Assembly (NCBI GenBank): GCA_029783825.1
Contig: JAREIK010002991.1
Location: forward strand, 2,491,397 to 2,555,396
DNA length: 64,000 nucleotides
Direction: 5' to 3'
DNA from: Sapria himalayana
Lineage: Eukaryota; Streptophyta; Magnoliopsida; Malpighiales; Rafflesiaceae
How positions within the stretch are numbered: the first letter of the stretch is position 1; each line of letters starts with the position of its first letter. Shown here piece after piece: positions 27,701-35,795 of the stretch. The notes beneath the pieces were generated by a model. It had not been told where the DNA came from and did no database searches. It worked only from the letters and a program-made list of their open reading frames with translations. The position numbers and the translations under genes were made by a program.

Positions 27701-30700
27701 TTTTAATAATTTTTTTTATTTTCTCATTGTCTTCCCTCTCTTTTCCATCTTCCCACCCTTCACCTAGAAATTAAATTACATAATATCAAATATTCACAAC
27801 AATGAGATATCAGAATAAGTCAAATAAAAAGAATTAAACTAAATTTGAAAAGAATTCTCATGTATTACTACTACCAATGGAACGTGAACCCAATATCGAA
27901 TTGCTCATTATAAAAAAAATGAGTAGTAAAATATCTTGGAGAACATAACTAAAAGAAATCTAACTTAAGTTCAACTTTGATAGTTTAGTAGGTACTTTTT
28001 TTATATGATCTCATTGTGGCTACAAGTTCTTTAGTCCATTTAATTGATTATATTGACTTACCTATTAATCTTTATGAAAAATAAATAAAATTTCATTTTA
28101 TCCACTATTTTAAAAAGTTAGTAAAAATACTATTAACATGATTACTTATTATAATAAATTGTATATCATGATAAGTTTTGATTTCAACGGATAATTTATG
28201 TATCATGTTAATATCTAATTTTTGTGCCGACAGATCAAACCAAGACTATATTAGTATAATTTCACATTATAAATAGTCACAATAGATTTTATAAAAAAGA
28301 ATGATTGATTAAAAATTTATTGAACTCATAATATTTCAAATAATACAAATTAATCAGTATTTTAAATAAATTCGATATTATTAATCACATTATCTCAATC
28401 ACTCCGAATAATATTTTTGCCAACACAAAAACAATAATAAGTCTTAAACAAGAATTAAGTAGATTTGATATTAAAAAAATATTTATTGTATCATCAAACT
28501 TATCGTGAACAGAATTTTTAAAGGCAAAAACAAAATACAAGGTATTTTGTATTTGCAAGGCCAGGATAAACCTTGAGACATCGAGATATAAGCTTTTTCA
28601 ACATCGTATTTTAAACATGAAAACAATTTGTTATATTCATATAAAAAGCATACTAATTCCCTATTTGCACAAAAAATTATAATAAACTCACAAATATAAA
28701 ATAAATCTAACCATAATAACAAATCTAAATTTTTACCAAAAAAATTATACCAATACCATAAAATAATAATTAGAAAAAATTATTTTCAACTAAAATTTCT
28801 GCTCCAAGATCATTACCATCAACTAATATACTAATAGTACAAAAATATTCATTATCTCTCCACTTGTATCTATCAAAAACCAAAAGGTATTAATTAATTA
28901 TAAATATACTAATTTTGAAAAAAGTAAAATAAAATTAATGATATTAATTTTTGAATACTTATTTGATACTTTATTATGTTTTTTTTGTAGGAATGTAAAA
29001 AAAAAAAATAATCCAATGATGCTTGAGTTACTTGAGAGTTGAATAATACAACTCTAATAATATCAACATTAAATAACACTTTATCTTAAAGTCAACAAAG
29101 ATCAAATGAAGAGAAAATAAATCAATCCCCTCTATCAAATTCAAATCAACATTGAATAACATATTTGAAAGAGAAAATTCTTTCACAACAATCCATTCAT
29201 TATCCAAATCAATCTCTTCTATTAAAATCAAATTAATAATTTATTTTATACCTTAAATATAATATAATATTCAATCTTTAATATTCATGTTTATTTCTTT
29301 TTTTTTTGGATGGATCTACAAATAATAAAACAAAAAAATTATGTTACAATAAAACAAAATTCTCTGATATTAAAATAAAAACATATGCATACAAAATTAT
29401 AAAAATAAAAATATTACTAATTCAAATGAGCTTCGATTTATTTTACATCTCAAAACACTATAAATAACACTAAAAACTTGAATAACAAAAATTTGCAACT
29501 CCAATGTTAAACCCCAAAACACATCAACTAATTTTAAAACTTCTTAATATTCAAAAATTAATTATAATATAAAATTCACACATTATTTAGTCATAATCCA
29601 ACATCTTAATGAGTCTAACTGAATGTTTACTTTCAAATATTTTTCATAAACTAATATTTTATCTATGCATTCAAAGAATCTCTTCATCACACTAATATTT
29701 CATAAACTAAATATTTTTCTTATAAAAATTTTTAAGAATAAAAAATGAAGTATCTAACTATATAATTACTATGTTGGACGAAAGAAATTCATGAATTTTT
29801 ATAAATATTCTCATCACACTAAAAACACAGATATGCCCATATATATAAGCTTTATTACTAGCCTAGCTAGAGAGAGTGTAGTAGCATCAAATCAATAAAA
29901 TGAACATCACAAAGAATTCATCGTAGTCTTATTTTTTTCATGTGCTTCATTCTAACATTCACATAATTAGAGATAACATCAGTAATATTTTACACAATAT
30001 TCTCCGCTCCAATTTCTCCAACAAACATTAATTACACATTTTTTTATTGTATCTGAAACATCAATAGTCACAAAATAAATTGATAAGATGCATGCCCGCC
30101 ATCTATCCAACCATTTAATATAATTGAATAGTAATATTATTTTTAATCTTTTTTATGAACTTCTATTATGCTACTTAGGTCATTCACCTCTTCCACGATT
30201 ATAGCCTCAATTTTGGTTAATGCTTAAACATATGGCCCAAAACCTACAACAATATTCATAATAAAAATCCAATAAGAATCATTCATTATATCGATTGAAA
30301 TATTTTTGAATACATAAATCTATCAATTTTTTAAAATATTTCCTTCATTTTTTCTTGTTTTCACTTTTAAATCAAAATACTTTATCCAGATTAAGAAATG
30401 ATAAATTTATCCAAATATCTCCTAAATATAAGTTTAACACTCCCTCTTCTACTTACATCCGCTAGAGCTCCACAATGTCTCAATTGTTTTAGACTAATAC
30501 ACTCGCATGGATTGAAGTTAGACTCTTGTCAATTTCTTAGAATAATTCTTAATTTTTTTATTTTTTGATTCTTAAAATTAATCAATATTTCTTTATATTT
30601 CGGTACAACAATCAACATCTTTATTAACTTTCTTACATGATTTCATATTATGATTTCATATTAACAAACATCTTTAATTATAAAATTTACATTTTAAATA

Positions 30701-31743
30701 TTGTTAGAAACTTTAAAATAAAAACTCACACAAAGTATTTTTTTTAAATTTTTTGAATCAAAAAAATTCATTCTACAAAAAAAATATTAATATTATTATG
30801 AAAATCTTTTTTTTTATAATATTTATAATTTATATGTATAATGTTTATATATATATATATATATAAACAAAAAATTATTAAATAATAAGAACACATAAAT
30901 TAGAAAATAATTTTTTACATTGTCATTTTTGATTACTAAAATTTAAAAAATGCATAAAATAACAAAATATCATTTCATTGAATGTTATAATAAAATACAT
31001 GTAGCAATAAAATTTATAAATATATTTACCAAATTTATAAATATATTTACCAAATTTATATTATTTATAAAATACATGTAGCAATAAAAAATGCACGACT
31101 TATAACTGAGAACGGCTGATGTAGCCAACTTATAATTTTCACCATGCAAATAAAAACAATGTTATATTATTTTATTTTACAACAAAAAAACATAAAATAG
31201 CTTACGAATTTGTTCTCTAACAAATAACAAGGCCTTCTGGAACTTCAATAAATGTTCTCTAATTTCTGACGCTTGATCTAAAGATTGCTCAAATAACCTT
31301 ATCATCACCAAGAGCTTGTCTAAAGATTGTTGGAAGGGAGATGCCATTAAACTAACCTTAAGAAAATACATATACCAGTTCATCAGAATATTGTCCAATT
31401 CAATTACTTCAGAATGCAAAATCTCACACAGAAAGTTGAACTCCAGGGCCTCTAAAATTGAATCATTCGAAACATGTTTCTTCCCTACTTTATAGGCCTC
31501 GAGTTCGTTTTCTATCTGCGCCGCATGCAACATGAGAATGTGCAGGTTACCCAGCTTCTCGGAGGCACATTCAAAATATAATCCAACTCTGGTCAAAATC
31601 TCACCCACAGTTCCACACCCCGAACCCATTTCTCCAGCAGAAGAACGACCCGAATCCAAGCCAGTTTTACATGAACTTGCCTCCAAGCCACCCACCATGC
31701 CTTCGAAAATCATGCACATTTTTTGAGCATCATCATTATTCAT
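12542..31743 (-). CDS. WPP-domain-interacting tail-anchored protein (WIT), five coding exons
   Basis: Joined exons 31743-31206, 23023-22359, 22262-22119, 21954-21826 and 12730-12542 give 1,665 nt, 554 residues, with consistent phases (1,0,0,0) and GT..AG at every junction. WIT proteins sit at the plant nuclear envelope, where their coiled coil binds WPP-domain proteins (RanGAP anchoring) and WIP proteins. Visible family features: N-terminal block GEILTRV...SEKLGNL then ALEFNFLCEILHSEV (residues 47-111), long heptad coiled coil (about 110-470), LVMIRLFEQSLDQ, LKSKLEILEEQLEAK, VMQLSAERDRLHKQ, and near the end VRRIDVG followed by a hydrophobic anchor (about 529-546) and eight terminal residues. 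The protein is shorter than the Arabidopsis WITs (roughly 630-700 residues, from memory) and its central part is divergent, so it may be a diverging paralogue. Introns of 8.2 and 9.1 kb are filled with transposons. The start could lie in an unseen upstream exon. WIT1 versus WIT2 cannot be assigned. Confidence 0.85.
12928..12954. repeat. Perfect 11-bp inverted repeat in WIT intron 4
   Basis: AGCTGATGAGA, loop TGGCC, TCTCATCAGCT. It lies about 200 nt upstream of the last-exon acceptor. It is followed (12960-13070) by a patch of GGCCAATGCCCAATGGCC-type repeats. In the intronic RNA it could form a stable hairpin. Confidence 0.5.
13080..14360 (-). pseudogene. Degenerate hAT transposase relic (main family), intron 4
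   Basis: Nucleotide-level similarity to the coding part of the element at 38067-41834 in the same order: a tail resembling CATCATCATC...CTCATCC near 13440-13480, the GATTGAGA stop region near 13500, ATTATGCTAGACACCAGAATGA near 13605 (matches the ATGCTCGACACCGGAGGA region), CATTATGTGATAAG near 13715, CTATCGAGATAGCT near 13755, and TATGTTCGTCATATCATAAA near 14200. It is riddled with indels and stops. This is a very old copy. Confidence 0.6.
14361..15000 (-). pseudogene. Second degenerate hAT relic (main family), intron 4
   Basis: Restarts the same alignment: CATTCCAATACTATAATAGA... near 14393 matches the ACTCCGATGCTATGCTTGAC region, followed by segments matching the downstream coding region. 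Strongly decayed. Adjacent to the previous relic, so it is either a second insertion or an old tandem duplication. Confidence 0.45.
16246..17232 (-). pseudogene. Partial duplicate of WIT exons 4 and 2, broken
   Basis: Reading on the plus strand, CGTACCTCACAATTAGTGAT... to GAGAACCCA (about 16253-16302) copies exon 4 with its donor, and then joins directly to TTGGCTTCGGCTCTCTCCAT..., which is inside exon 2. A segment equivalent to about 21867-22436 (rest of exon 4, intron 3, exon 3, intron 2, end of exon 2) is missing; the join shows a CCC microhomology. Exon 2 similarity continues to 16490, is interrupted by a MITE, and resumes at 17108-17232. It cannot be spliced into the gene in frame as it stands. 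Confidence 0.8.
16492..17107. mobile_element. hAT-type MITE of the TAGGGGTGTAACCGAGCC family
   Basis: The left end TAGGGGTGTAACCGAGCC and right end (reverse complement TAGGGCTGTAACCAAACCGAG) are inverted repeats. Flanks TCGATCAC (16484-16491) and TTGAGCAC (17108-17115) agree at six of eight bases. The interior is an array of GAGCTTGTTCACGAGCCTG units. The paralogous segment at 22611-22640 is an empty site: ATCGATCC is followed directly by the sequence found right of this MITE, so insertion after the duplication is certain. Length 616 bp, no protein. Confidence 0.85.
17236..19019. other. Intron 4 sequence; possible decayed hAT end at 17674
   Basis: AT-rich with no gene. A GC-richer patch at 17674-17840 begins TAGAGGTATCCAACAAGCC, resembling the main hAT terminal repeat, and reaches a weak inverted counterpart near 17837; the flanks do not make a convincing target duplication, so this is only a possible derivative. 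Near 18715-18970 a block (GAGTTGAAGACTTTTAATAATCA... GGGAGCCAGATAACATAAA) is repeated about 240 bp apart. Confidence 0.35.
19020..20030. repeat. Segmental duplicate of 23090-24017
   Basis: GATTGAGCGAGGTAAATTATAC, TGATCAACTAGTAATA, GAGCCCTTCTAAGTAAAT and the poly-A, poly-C and CACACAGACACTC blocks occur in the same order in both segments. Both copies include the same small element (19617-20000 here) at the same site, so the duplication followed that insertion. Together with the 20030-22735 / 15190-17235 pair, this shows repeated local duplication inside the WIT gene. Confidence 0.75.
19617..20000. mobile_element. Small element of the GAAGCATGGATA-ended family, copy 1
   Basis: Starts AGAATCATGGACAAGGAAATACGAC and ends ...CACTCCTATCCATTGCCTTAT; ends are imperfect inverted repeats of GAAGCATGGATAC. 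Contains a C-rich run (AATCCCCCCCGCCCCC near 19796) and ACGTATCNNGNNNNTGTCTAGCTGG. Related copies are at 23640-24000 and 62852-63352. Non-coding; superfamily not assigned. Confidence 0.55.
20436..21248 (+). pseudogene. Insertion carrying pieces of two PPR genes
   Basis: Absent from the duplicate at 15590, so it is an insertion of about 0.8 kb. Plus-strand 20697-20906 reads SLIRHGRVAEVVRILINTNG then KPSNVVFNYVLGALV, AVFVYK, stop, then VNVGVL: a P-type pentatricopeptide repeat with a stop where Lys/Glu would be expected. Further on, 20996-21200 reads CEKIFHEMRDVHGAQPDLEH, VDLLG-stop-SGRVKEAKEFIYR and NTDTARRAAK, which resemble the end of a PLS-type PPR protein. Frameshifts and stops show it is dead. 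The left edge has a direct repeat GAACCCACATTTCC (20417 and 20435). Two unrelated PPR types side by side suggest capture by a transposon or multiple retro-insertions. Confidence 0.6.
21826..21954 (-). CDS. WIT coding exon 4 (residues 450-492)
   Basis: Acceptor TTTGGTGCTGGCAG then ATA TTG ACA; 129 nt, phase 0; donor GTACGTTTG after TGT GAG. It encodes ILTLSSENNLLVLKLQQ, continuing the coil after RLHKQ as in the family, then a serine-rich linker. Too short for a simple ORF scan. The 3' end of this exon is duplicated at about 16246-16290. Confidence 0.8.
22119..22262 (-). CDS. WIT coding exon 3 (residues 402-449)
   Basis: Acceptor CCATGCTGCAG then GGC AAA GTG GCA; 144 nt, phase 0 at both ends; donor GTTTGG after AAG CAG. 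It encodes KVAALEAFRIRADREKIK then VMQLSAERDRLHKQ, which matches the late-coil motif of WIT proteins (VMQLAAERERLHKQ in Arabidopsis, from memory). Intron 2 is 96 bp and intron 3 is 164 bp. Confidence 0.85.
22359..23023 (-). CDS. WIT coding exon 2 (residues 180-401), coiled coil
   Basis: Acceptor GCGCTCTGACAG precedes TG AAT GTT GAG; with the single C from exon 1 this makes CTG, continuing in frame for 221 further codons to ...TAC TTG CAG before the donor GTGAAA. It encodes heptad-rich coil including LKSKLEILEEQLEAKGSN, AEDKLMLSNSET and DKENLIEYLQ, which align with WIT central and later coils. Compared with family members, some inner coil segments appear missing. A second, broken copy of this exon lies at 16305-17232. 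Confidence 0.85.
23090..24017. repeat. Segmental duplicate of 19020-20030
   Basis: Homologous blocks in the same order as at 19020-20030, lying just upstream of WIT exon 2 in intron 1. Homology stops at GCTTAAATTTACTTC, where both copies turn to different flanking sequence. Confidence 0.75.
23640..24000. mobile_element. Small element of the GAAGCATGGATA-ended family, copy 2
   Basis: Starts AAGCAGGGATATGAGGATACGAC and ends CACTCTTATCCATGCTTC. Contains an expanded poly-C tract at about 23813-23841 broken by one A, longer than in copy 1. Non-coding. Confidence 0.6.
24018..25790. repeat. Diverged repeat blocks in WIT intron 1
   Basis: The block ATTGAAATGACTAGGATACTCAAACTACAAA (25135) recurs near 24115 and 25380, and a longer block (AGAAGATGRTYATRYATGTCATC ... 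ATACTTCAAGGACAAAT ... GAGAGTTACAACTAACC) is present at about 24340-24570 and 25498-25730. Diverged direct duplication, non-coding. Confidence 0.55.
24792..25056. mobile_element. Short MITE-like element with GGCGCCTAGGC-type core
   Basis: Ends TTGTTAAAGGTGTTCC and (reverse complement) GTGAAAGGCACACC are imperfect inverted repeats; flanks AATCATGG (24784-24791) and AATTATGC (25057-25064) match at six of eight. The core is GC-rich (GGTGCGCCTAGGC, CCGAGGCGAGGC). Probably a hAT-type MITE related in style to those at 33364 and 34645. Confidence 0.5.
25824..25859. repeat. Perfect 16-bp hairpin, 4-nt loop
   Basis: CCTAGTGTAAATGTCC, loop ATTT, GGACATTTACACTAGG. All 16 pairs match in a neighbourhood that is otherwise degenerate. 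A 78-codon frame crosses it but looks like chance. Confidence 0.85.
26160..27545 (+). pseudogene. Degraded Copia retrotransposon pol (RT to RNase H)
   Basis: Read across frames, plus strand: VCRLLKVIYDLNQSLRI near 26430 (the Copia VCKLKKxLYGLKQ signature), YRWYSNYN near 26600 at the YVDD position, YFLDIDIEY near 26700, VDCHLIQEK near 27380 and SKINICDMYALP near 27515 (the end of the RNase H domain). Order and spacing fit Ty1/Copia pol; stops and frameshifts are many. No long terminal repeats identified. It sits in WIT intron 1, in the opposite orientation to the gene. Confidence 0.75.
27546..29390. other. AT-rich intron 1 sequence, nothing assigned
   Basis: Contains short minus-strand frames at 28722-28483 and 29231-29028 (79 and 67 codons) without recognisable motifs; the left part may belong to the decayed hAT that follows on the minus strand. 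Confidence 0.35.
29391..30480 (-). pseudogene. Decayed DUF659-type hAT transposase
   Basis: Minus-strand translation shows, in order from 30240 downward: FGPYV..LTKIEAIIVEEVN, ILNGWIDGGHASYQF (position of the SDGWTD...LINF block), GEIGAENIV..ITDVISNYV (the GEENVVQVVTDNASNYV block) and CDVHFIDLML (the CAAHCIDLML block). That order is the DUF659/hAT RNase-H core. The frame is broken throughout. This is a second, distinct hAT lineage, in WIT intron 1. Confidence 0.6.
30481..31203. other. AT-rich intron 1 start
   Basis: No gene. Holds a (TA)n run near 30848-30868 and a short direct repeat ATAAATATATTTACCAAATT near 31015-31055. The exon 1 donor lies at 31205. Confidence 0.4.
31206..31743 (-). CDS. 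WIT coding exon 1 (residues 1-179)
   Basis: Starts ATG AAT AAT GAT GAT at 31743 and ends ...GAA CAA ATT C before a GTAAGC donor (GT at 31205-31204), leaving phase 1. Just upstream of the ATG, the minus strand reads TATTTTGTTTCAG then GGAGCC, a good acceptor with AG at 31756-31755, so this exon is preceded by an intron and a 5' non-coding exon I cannot locate. The exon carries the conserved WIT N-terminal block. The longer open frame to 31866 reads through the polypyrimidine tract and is not the start. Confidence 0.85.
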
Positions 31744-31754
31744 ATTGTGGCTCC

Positions 31755-31917
31755 CTGAAACAAAATACCGAATAGCCAAAGCCAAAAAAAAGAAGCTAAA
31801 AAAGACATGATCAGCAGAAAAATAAAAAGTAAGCATGAGAAAAAGAGCATTGTTCGATAGCAGCAATACATTTCCATGGCTTCAGCATCGTCCATGACAC
31901 ATTTTAATGACTAAAAA
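31755..31917 (-). other. 5' intron end and polypyrimidine tract of the WIT gene
   Basis: On the minus strand this reads TTTTTCTCATGCTTACTTTTTATTTTT... GGTATTTTGTTTCAG, a pyrimidine-rich stretch ending in a splice acceptor just before the exon with the start codon. It implies an intron in the 5' untranslated region; the upstream exon was not identified. Confidence 0.55.
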
Positions 31918-32490
31918 AGACCTCAGGGGTCGGGCACGGTCATGATAATGGCAGTGCCTCACCTCGGGTACGGTCATAAAGAAAAAGCACCTTGTCTCAC
32001 GCATGGTTTGGAAATGGTGGTGCACCACCTCAAGTACAATCATGAAGACGGTGATGCCTAACCTCGGGCATGGCCCAGGAGATAAAAAGTGCCTCATCTT
32101 AAGCACAATCACGGAGACGACAACACCTCACCTCAAGCAAGATCACATGATTGGCAGCATCTTACTTCAGCAATGGTCACAGAGATGGTGTCGCCTTGCC
32201 TCGTGCAACCATCACAGAGATGGTGATGCCTCACCTCTGGCACAGTCACCACCTTGCCTCATGCACGATCACGGAGAAGACGACACCTCGTCTCAAGCAT
32301 GATTCGGGTGATGGCAACGCCTCACCTCTAGCAAGATCACAGAGACGGCAATGCAGCACCTCAGGAACAAGCACGAAGATGCTGCGTCAAGCAGGGTCAT
32401 TGAAACAGCAGCATCTTGAATCATGCAGGGTAACAAAGATGGTGCGTGGTGGTGCCCTACCTCAGGCAGGGTCGTGGGCAGTGGGCAGTG
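31918..32490. repeat. Minisatellite, about 16 units of about 34 bp
   Basis: Units follow a pattern CCTCACCTCRGGCAYGRTCACGRAGATGGYGATG; examples start near 31962, 32041, 32113, 32227 and 32320. Units vary in length and sequence, so the array is old. Several chance frames pass through it on both strands because it has few stops. It lies about 180 bp upstream of the first WIT coding exon. Confidence 0.75.
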
Positions 32491-32584
32491 GCCACACTGA
32501 GCCACCATTGAAAAAAGGGTCATGCCATTTTTTTGGCCACACTGAGCCCGAGTACAACCTTAGTCAAGCTCTCATTCAACCAGG

Positions 32585-32745
32585 CATGCACCGAGTCCAG
32601 GCTAGCATAGGTCCAGTACAGGCTAGCCAGGACCATTGCTTGCTAGTTTGGTTGGGTGGTGTAGGCTAGCCCAGACCGTTGCTGGCTAGCTTGGGTGTGG
32701 TGCAGGCTAGCCTGGACCTAATCCAAACTAAACTAGGTCCATGAG
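32585..32745. repeat. Short tandem repeat of CAGGCTAGCCNNGACC
   Basis: GGCTAGC occurs five or more times with conserved neighbours (TCCAGTACAGGCTAGCCAGG, TGTAGGCTAGCCCAGACC, TGCAGGCTAGCCTGGACC). GC-rich, no protein. Confidence 0.6.
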
Positions 32746-33242
32746 ACCAAGGTTAGATACAGTACAGGCCAAAACCCAAGGACTCCGGCAAGGATGGCAT
32801 ACAATGATACAATATGGATTAGCACACTGCATATATTATAATGTATTATATATATATAAAATATAAAATTTTAAAAAATAAATTAAATAACATTAAAAAA
32901 ATATATTTAACATAAAAATAAAATATAAAATAATAAAAATAGAATATATACAAATTTCAAACTCAATTTGTTTGAATGTGAAAACAAAATAAAAGTAAAA
33001 TTAATACTAATTACATATCAACTAATGCTTCTGTAATCTACATCCTAAAACATGATCATCATTTGTCACTCTTTTGATTTTAATCTTAATAACTTAAAAT
33101 TTCAATAGCATAGTATTTGATATCATTTAGTTCAAGCATTTGAAAAGTCATATGTGGATCTTTACACTTAAGCATCTCAAATTTTTTATAATATTTGGTT
33201 GAAGATTTATTTTCTTATCTGAATAATATCCATAAAAATAAA
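32746..33242. other. AT-rich spacer with possible hAT tail debris
   Basis: No gene. From about 33050 (CATGATCATCATTTGTCACTC) there is weak similarity to the C-terminal coding end of the main hAT family. Confidence 0.35.
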
Positions 33243-34478
33243 AAAAAAATAAATATCGGATAAGTCAATAAATCATGTATAATTTTAGATAATATTTGTT
33301 TCAACAGTTTTTATATCATTATGTGATAAAATTGAATAATAATTAGTATCTAAAAATCTTAATCAAGGTTTTAAAATGCATTTTTCAGCCACGCCTTAAA
33401 ACGCACTTCAAGATGGGGCAATCTAAAAAAAGTCTCGAGGTGTTAAAGAAAAAGCGTGGAGCTCGACAAAGCTCCTTCGAGAAGCTCGACGAAGCTCCTT
33501 CGTAGAGCTCCATGATGGAGCTCGTGGAGCTCCATGATAGAGCTCACTCGAGCTCAACGGAGCTCCAATGAGGACCTCCAAAAAGCTCCATAAAGCTTTC
33601 AGTGGAGCAGGTGAGAGGTGAGAGGGAAGAGGGGAAAAGGAGAGAGTGGCAATGGGAGAGGAGAGGTATATTATTAATTTAATTTTATAAATTTAATATA
33701 TAATGATAAAATTATTATATATTTAAATTTATAATATGAAAATTATTATAAATTTGTAATGAAAAAATAAATTTAAATTTTTAATTTTATAATAATAAAT
33801 TTATTTTAAATTTATTTAAATTTAATATATTATAAAATATTTGTTAAAGTATTCCATATTATTTTATTTTATTTTTAATATATTATAAACATTGAGTAAT
33901 TATGTTTATAGTCATAAAAAACTTACGCCTTAGTGCTTCTAAACTTACGTCTCTCCTCACAAACATAAAAATCTCTCGTAAAATATTTTCTCCTTTCAAA
34001 ACATTGATCTTGATAACTAACACTTATTTGATTTATCATAATCTCATTTATTCCTAACTAATTAAAAAAAATTAATACTTATGCATATGATATCAACCTC
34101 AATACTCAAAGACTTACAATAACTATTATATTTATTTTCATAATATTTAAATAAATTGTATAATTATTCATAAATTTATCTTCTATTTCTTGGATCGATT
34201 TAAACAATTGCACATAAATTTCATAACATTTTTTTTTCTTTTTCTAACTTTAACCTTATGATACATACAACAACAAAATAATAAATAGACAAAATGGTCA
34301 TCTAATATTTTAACTATTTTTTTATCTCAATAATTATATCACTAAAATATAAATATTTTTTATATTATTGTAATATATTATCCATGTTATATATGTAACA
34401 AAGTGTAATGTATGATGTGAAATATATACTGACAAATACAAATTTATCGTATCATAAAAAATATTTATAAATTTTAAA
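33243..34478 (-). repeat. Tandem duplication unit 1: hAT debris plus MITE
   Basis: Begins ATAAATATCGGATAAGTCAATAAATC and continues GATAAAATTGAATAATAATTAGTATCTAAA, matching the coding region of the main hAT family on the minus strand; a 643-bp MITE interrupts it. The whole arrangement is repeated in the next unit, about 1,280 bp away. The junction lies in an A-rich run (AAAATAAAAAAAAT). Confidence 0.7.
33364..34006. mobile_element. hAT-type MITE with GAGCTC-rich core, copy 1
   Basis: Ends CAAGGTTTTAAAATGC and (reverse complement) CAATGTTTTGAAAGG; target duplication ATCTTAAT (33356-33363) / ATCTTGAT (34007-34014). The left half contains an array of GGAGCTCNNNGGAGCTCC units (about 33455-33600). 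It interrupts hAT coding sequence. 643 bp. Confidence 0.75.
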
Positions 34479-35620
34479 AATAAAAAAAATTAAATATCTG
34501 ACAGGTCAATAAATCATGTATAATTTTAGATAATATTGGATAGGTCAGCATATCATATATAATTTCTAACAACTTAAAGTTTCAATAATATTTATATCAT
34601 TATGTGATAAAATTGAATAATAATGAATATCTAAAAATCTTGATCAAAGTTTTAAAACGTATTTTTCAAACATGCCTTAGGCACACTTCAAGGTGAGGCG
34701 TTCTAAAAAAGCCTAGAGGTATTAAAGAAAAAAATATAGAGCTCGACGGAGCTCTAACAAGGAACTCCAAGAAACTCCATATAGCTTTCCATGGAACAAG
34801 AGAAAGGGACGAGAGAAAAAAACAAAGGCACGAAAAAGGAGAGAGTGACAATGGGAGATGAGAGGTATATTATAAATTTAATTTTATAAATTTAATATAT
34901 AATGATAAAATTATTATATATTTAAATTTATAATATGAAAATTATTATAAATTTGTAATGAAAAAAAAAATTTAAAATTTTAATTTTATAATATTAAAAT
35001 TATTTTAAATTTATTTAAAATTAATATATAATAAAATATTGATTAATTATATTTATAGTTATGAAAAACTTACACCTCAACGCTTTGAGACTTGCATCTC
35101 GCCTCGCAAACATAAAAATGTCTCGCGAAATATTTTTGCCTTTCAAAATATTGATCTTGATAACTAACACTTATTTGATTTATAATATCCTCATTTATTC
35201 CTAGCTAATTAAAAAAAATTAATACTTCTGCATATGATATCAGTCTCAATACTCATCTTACAATAACTATTATATTTATTTTCATAATATTTAAATAAAT
35301 TTTATCTTCCATTTCTTGCGATCGATTTATACAATTGCACATAAATTTCACAACATTTTTTTATTTCTCTAACTTTAACCTTATAATACATACAACAACA
35401 AAATAATAAATAAACAAAATGGTCATCTAGTATTTTAAATATTTTTTTATCTCAATAAATATACCAATATAACTATTTTTTATATTGTTATAATATATTA
35501 TTCATGTTACATATGTAACAAAGTGTAAAGTAGAATGTGAGAGTATATACAGACAAATACAAATTTATCATATCATAAAAAATATTTATAAATTTTAAAA
35601 ATAAAAATCTTACACCTAAA
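34479..35620 (-). repeat. Tandem duplication unit 2: hAT debris plus MITE
   Basis: Same arrangement as the unit on its left: ATCTGACAGGTCAATAAATC..., MITE, then ACTAACACTTATTTGATTTAT ... GTAACAAAGTGTAAAGTAGAATG ... CATAAAAAATATTTATAAATTTT. The MITE sits at the same site, so the duplication happened after its insertion. Copies have since diverged by many substitutions and a deletion in the MITE core. Confidence 0.7.
34645..35153. mobile_element. hAT-type MITE with GAGCTC-rich core, copy 2
   Basis: Ends CAAAGTTTTAAAACG and (reverse complement) CAATATTTTGAAAGG; perfect 8-bp target duplication ATCTTGAT at 34637-34644 and 35154-35161. 509 bp; much of the GAGCTC array of copy 1 is missing here. 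Confidence 0.8.
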
Positions 35621-35795
35621 TCTAATACTTAATTATGATTTTACCAATTTTACTACTCATTAAATCAAATTCATACATTGATATCCAACATATAAATTTA
35701 ATATCAGTTATGTTGAATTCAAATGATATTTTATATCAAGTAGAATTTATTTCTTGTTTATTGCATATAATCATCATTATTAACAAGGTTTTATC

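Noticed and set aside
32003..32669. Frames of 76-172 codons on both strands
   Set aside because: They arise from the ~34-bp minisatellite, which has few stop codons; units are not in constant frame.
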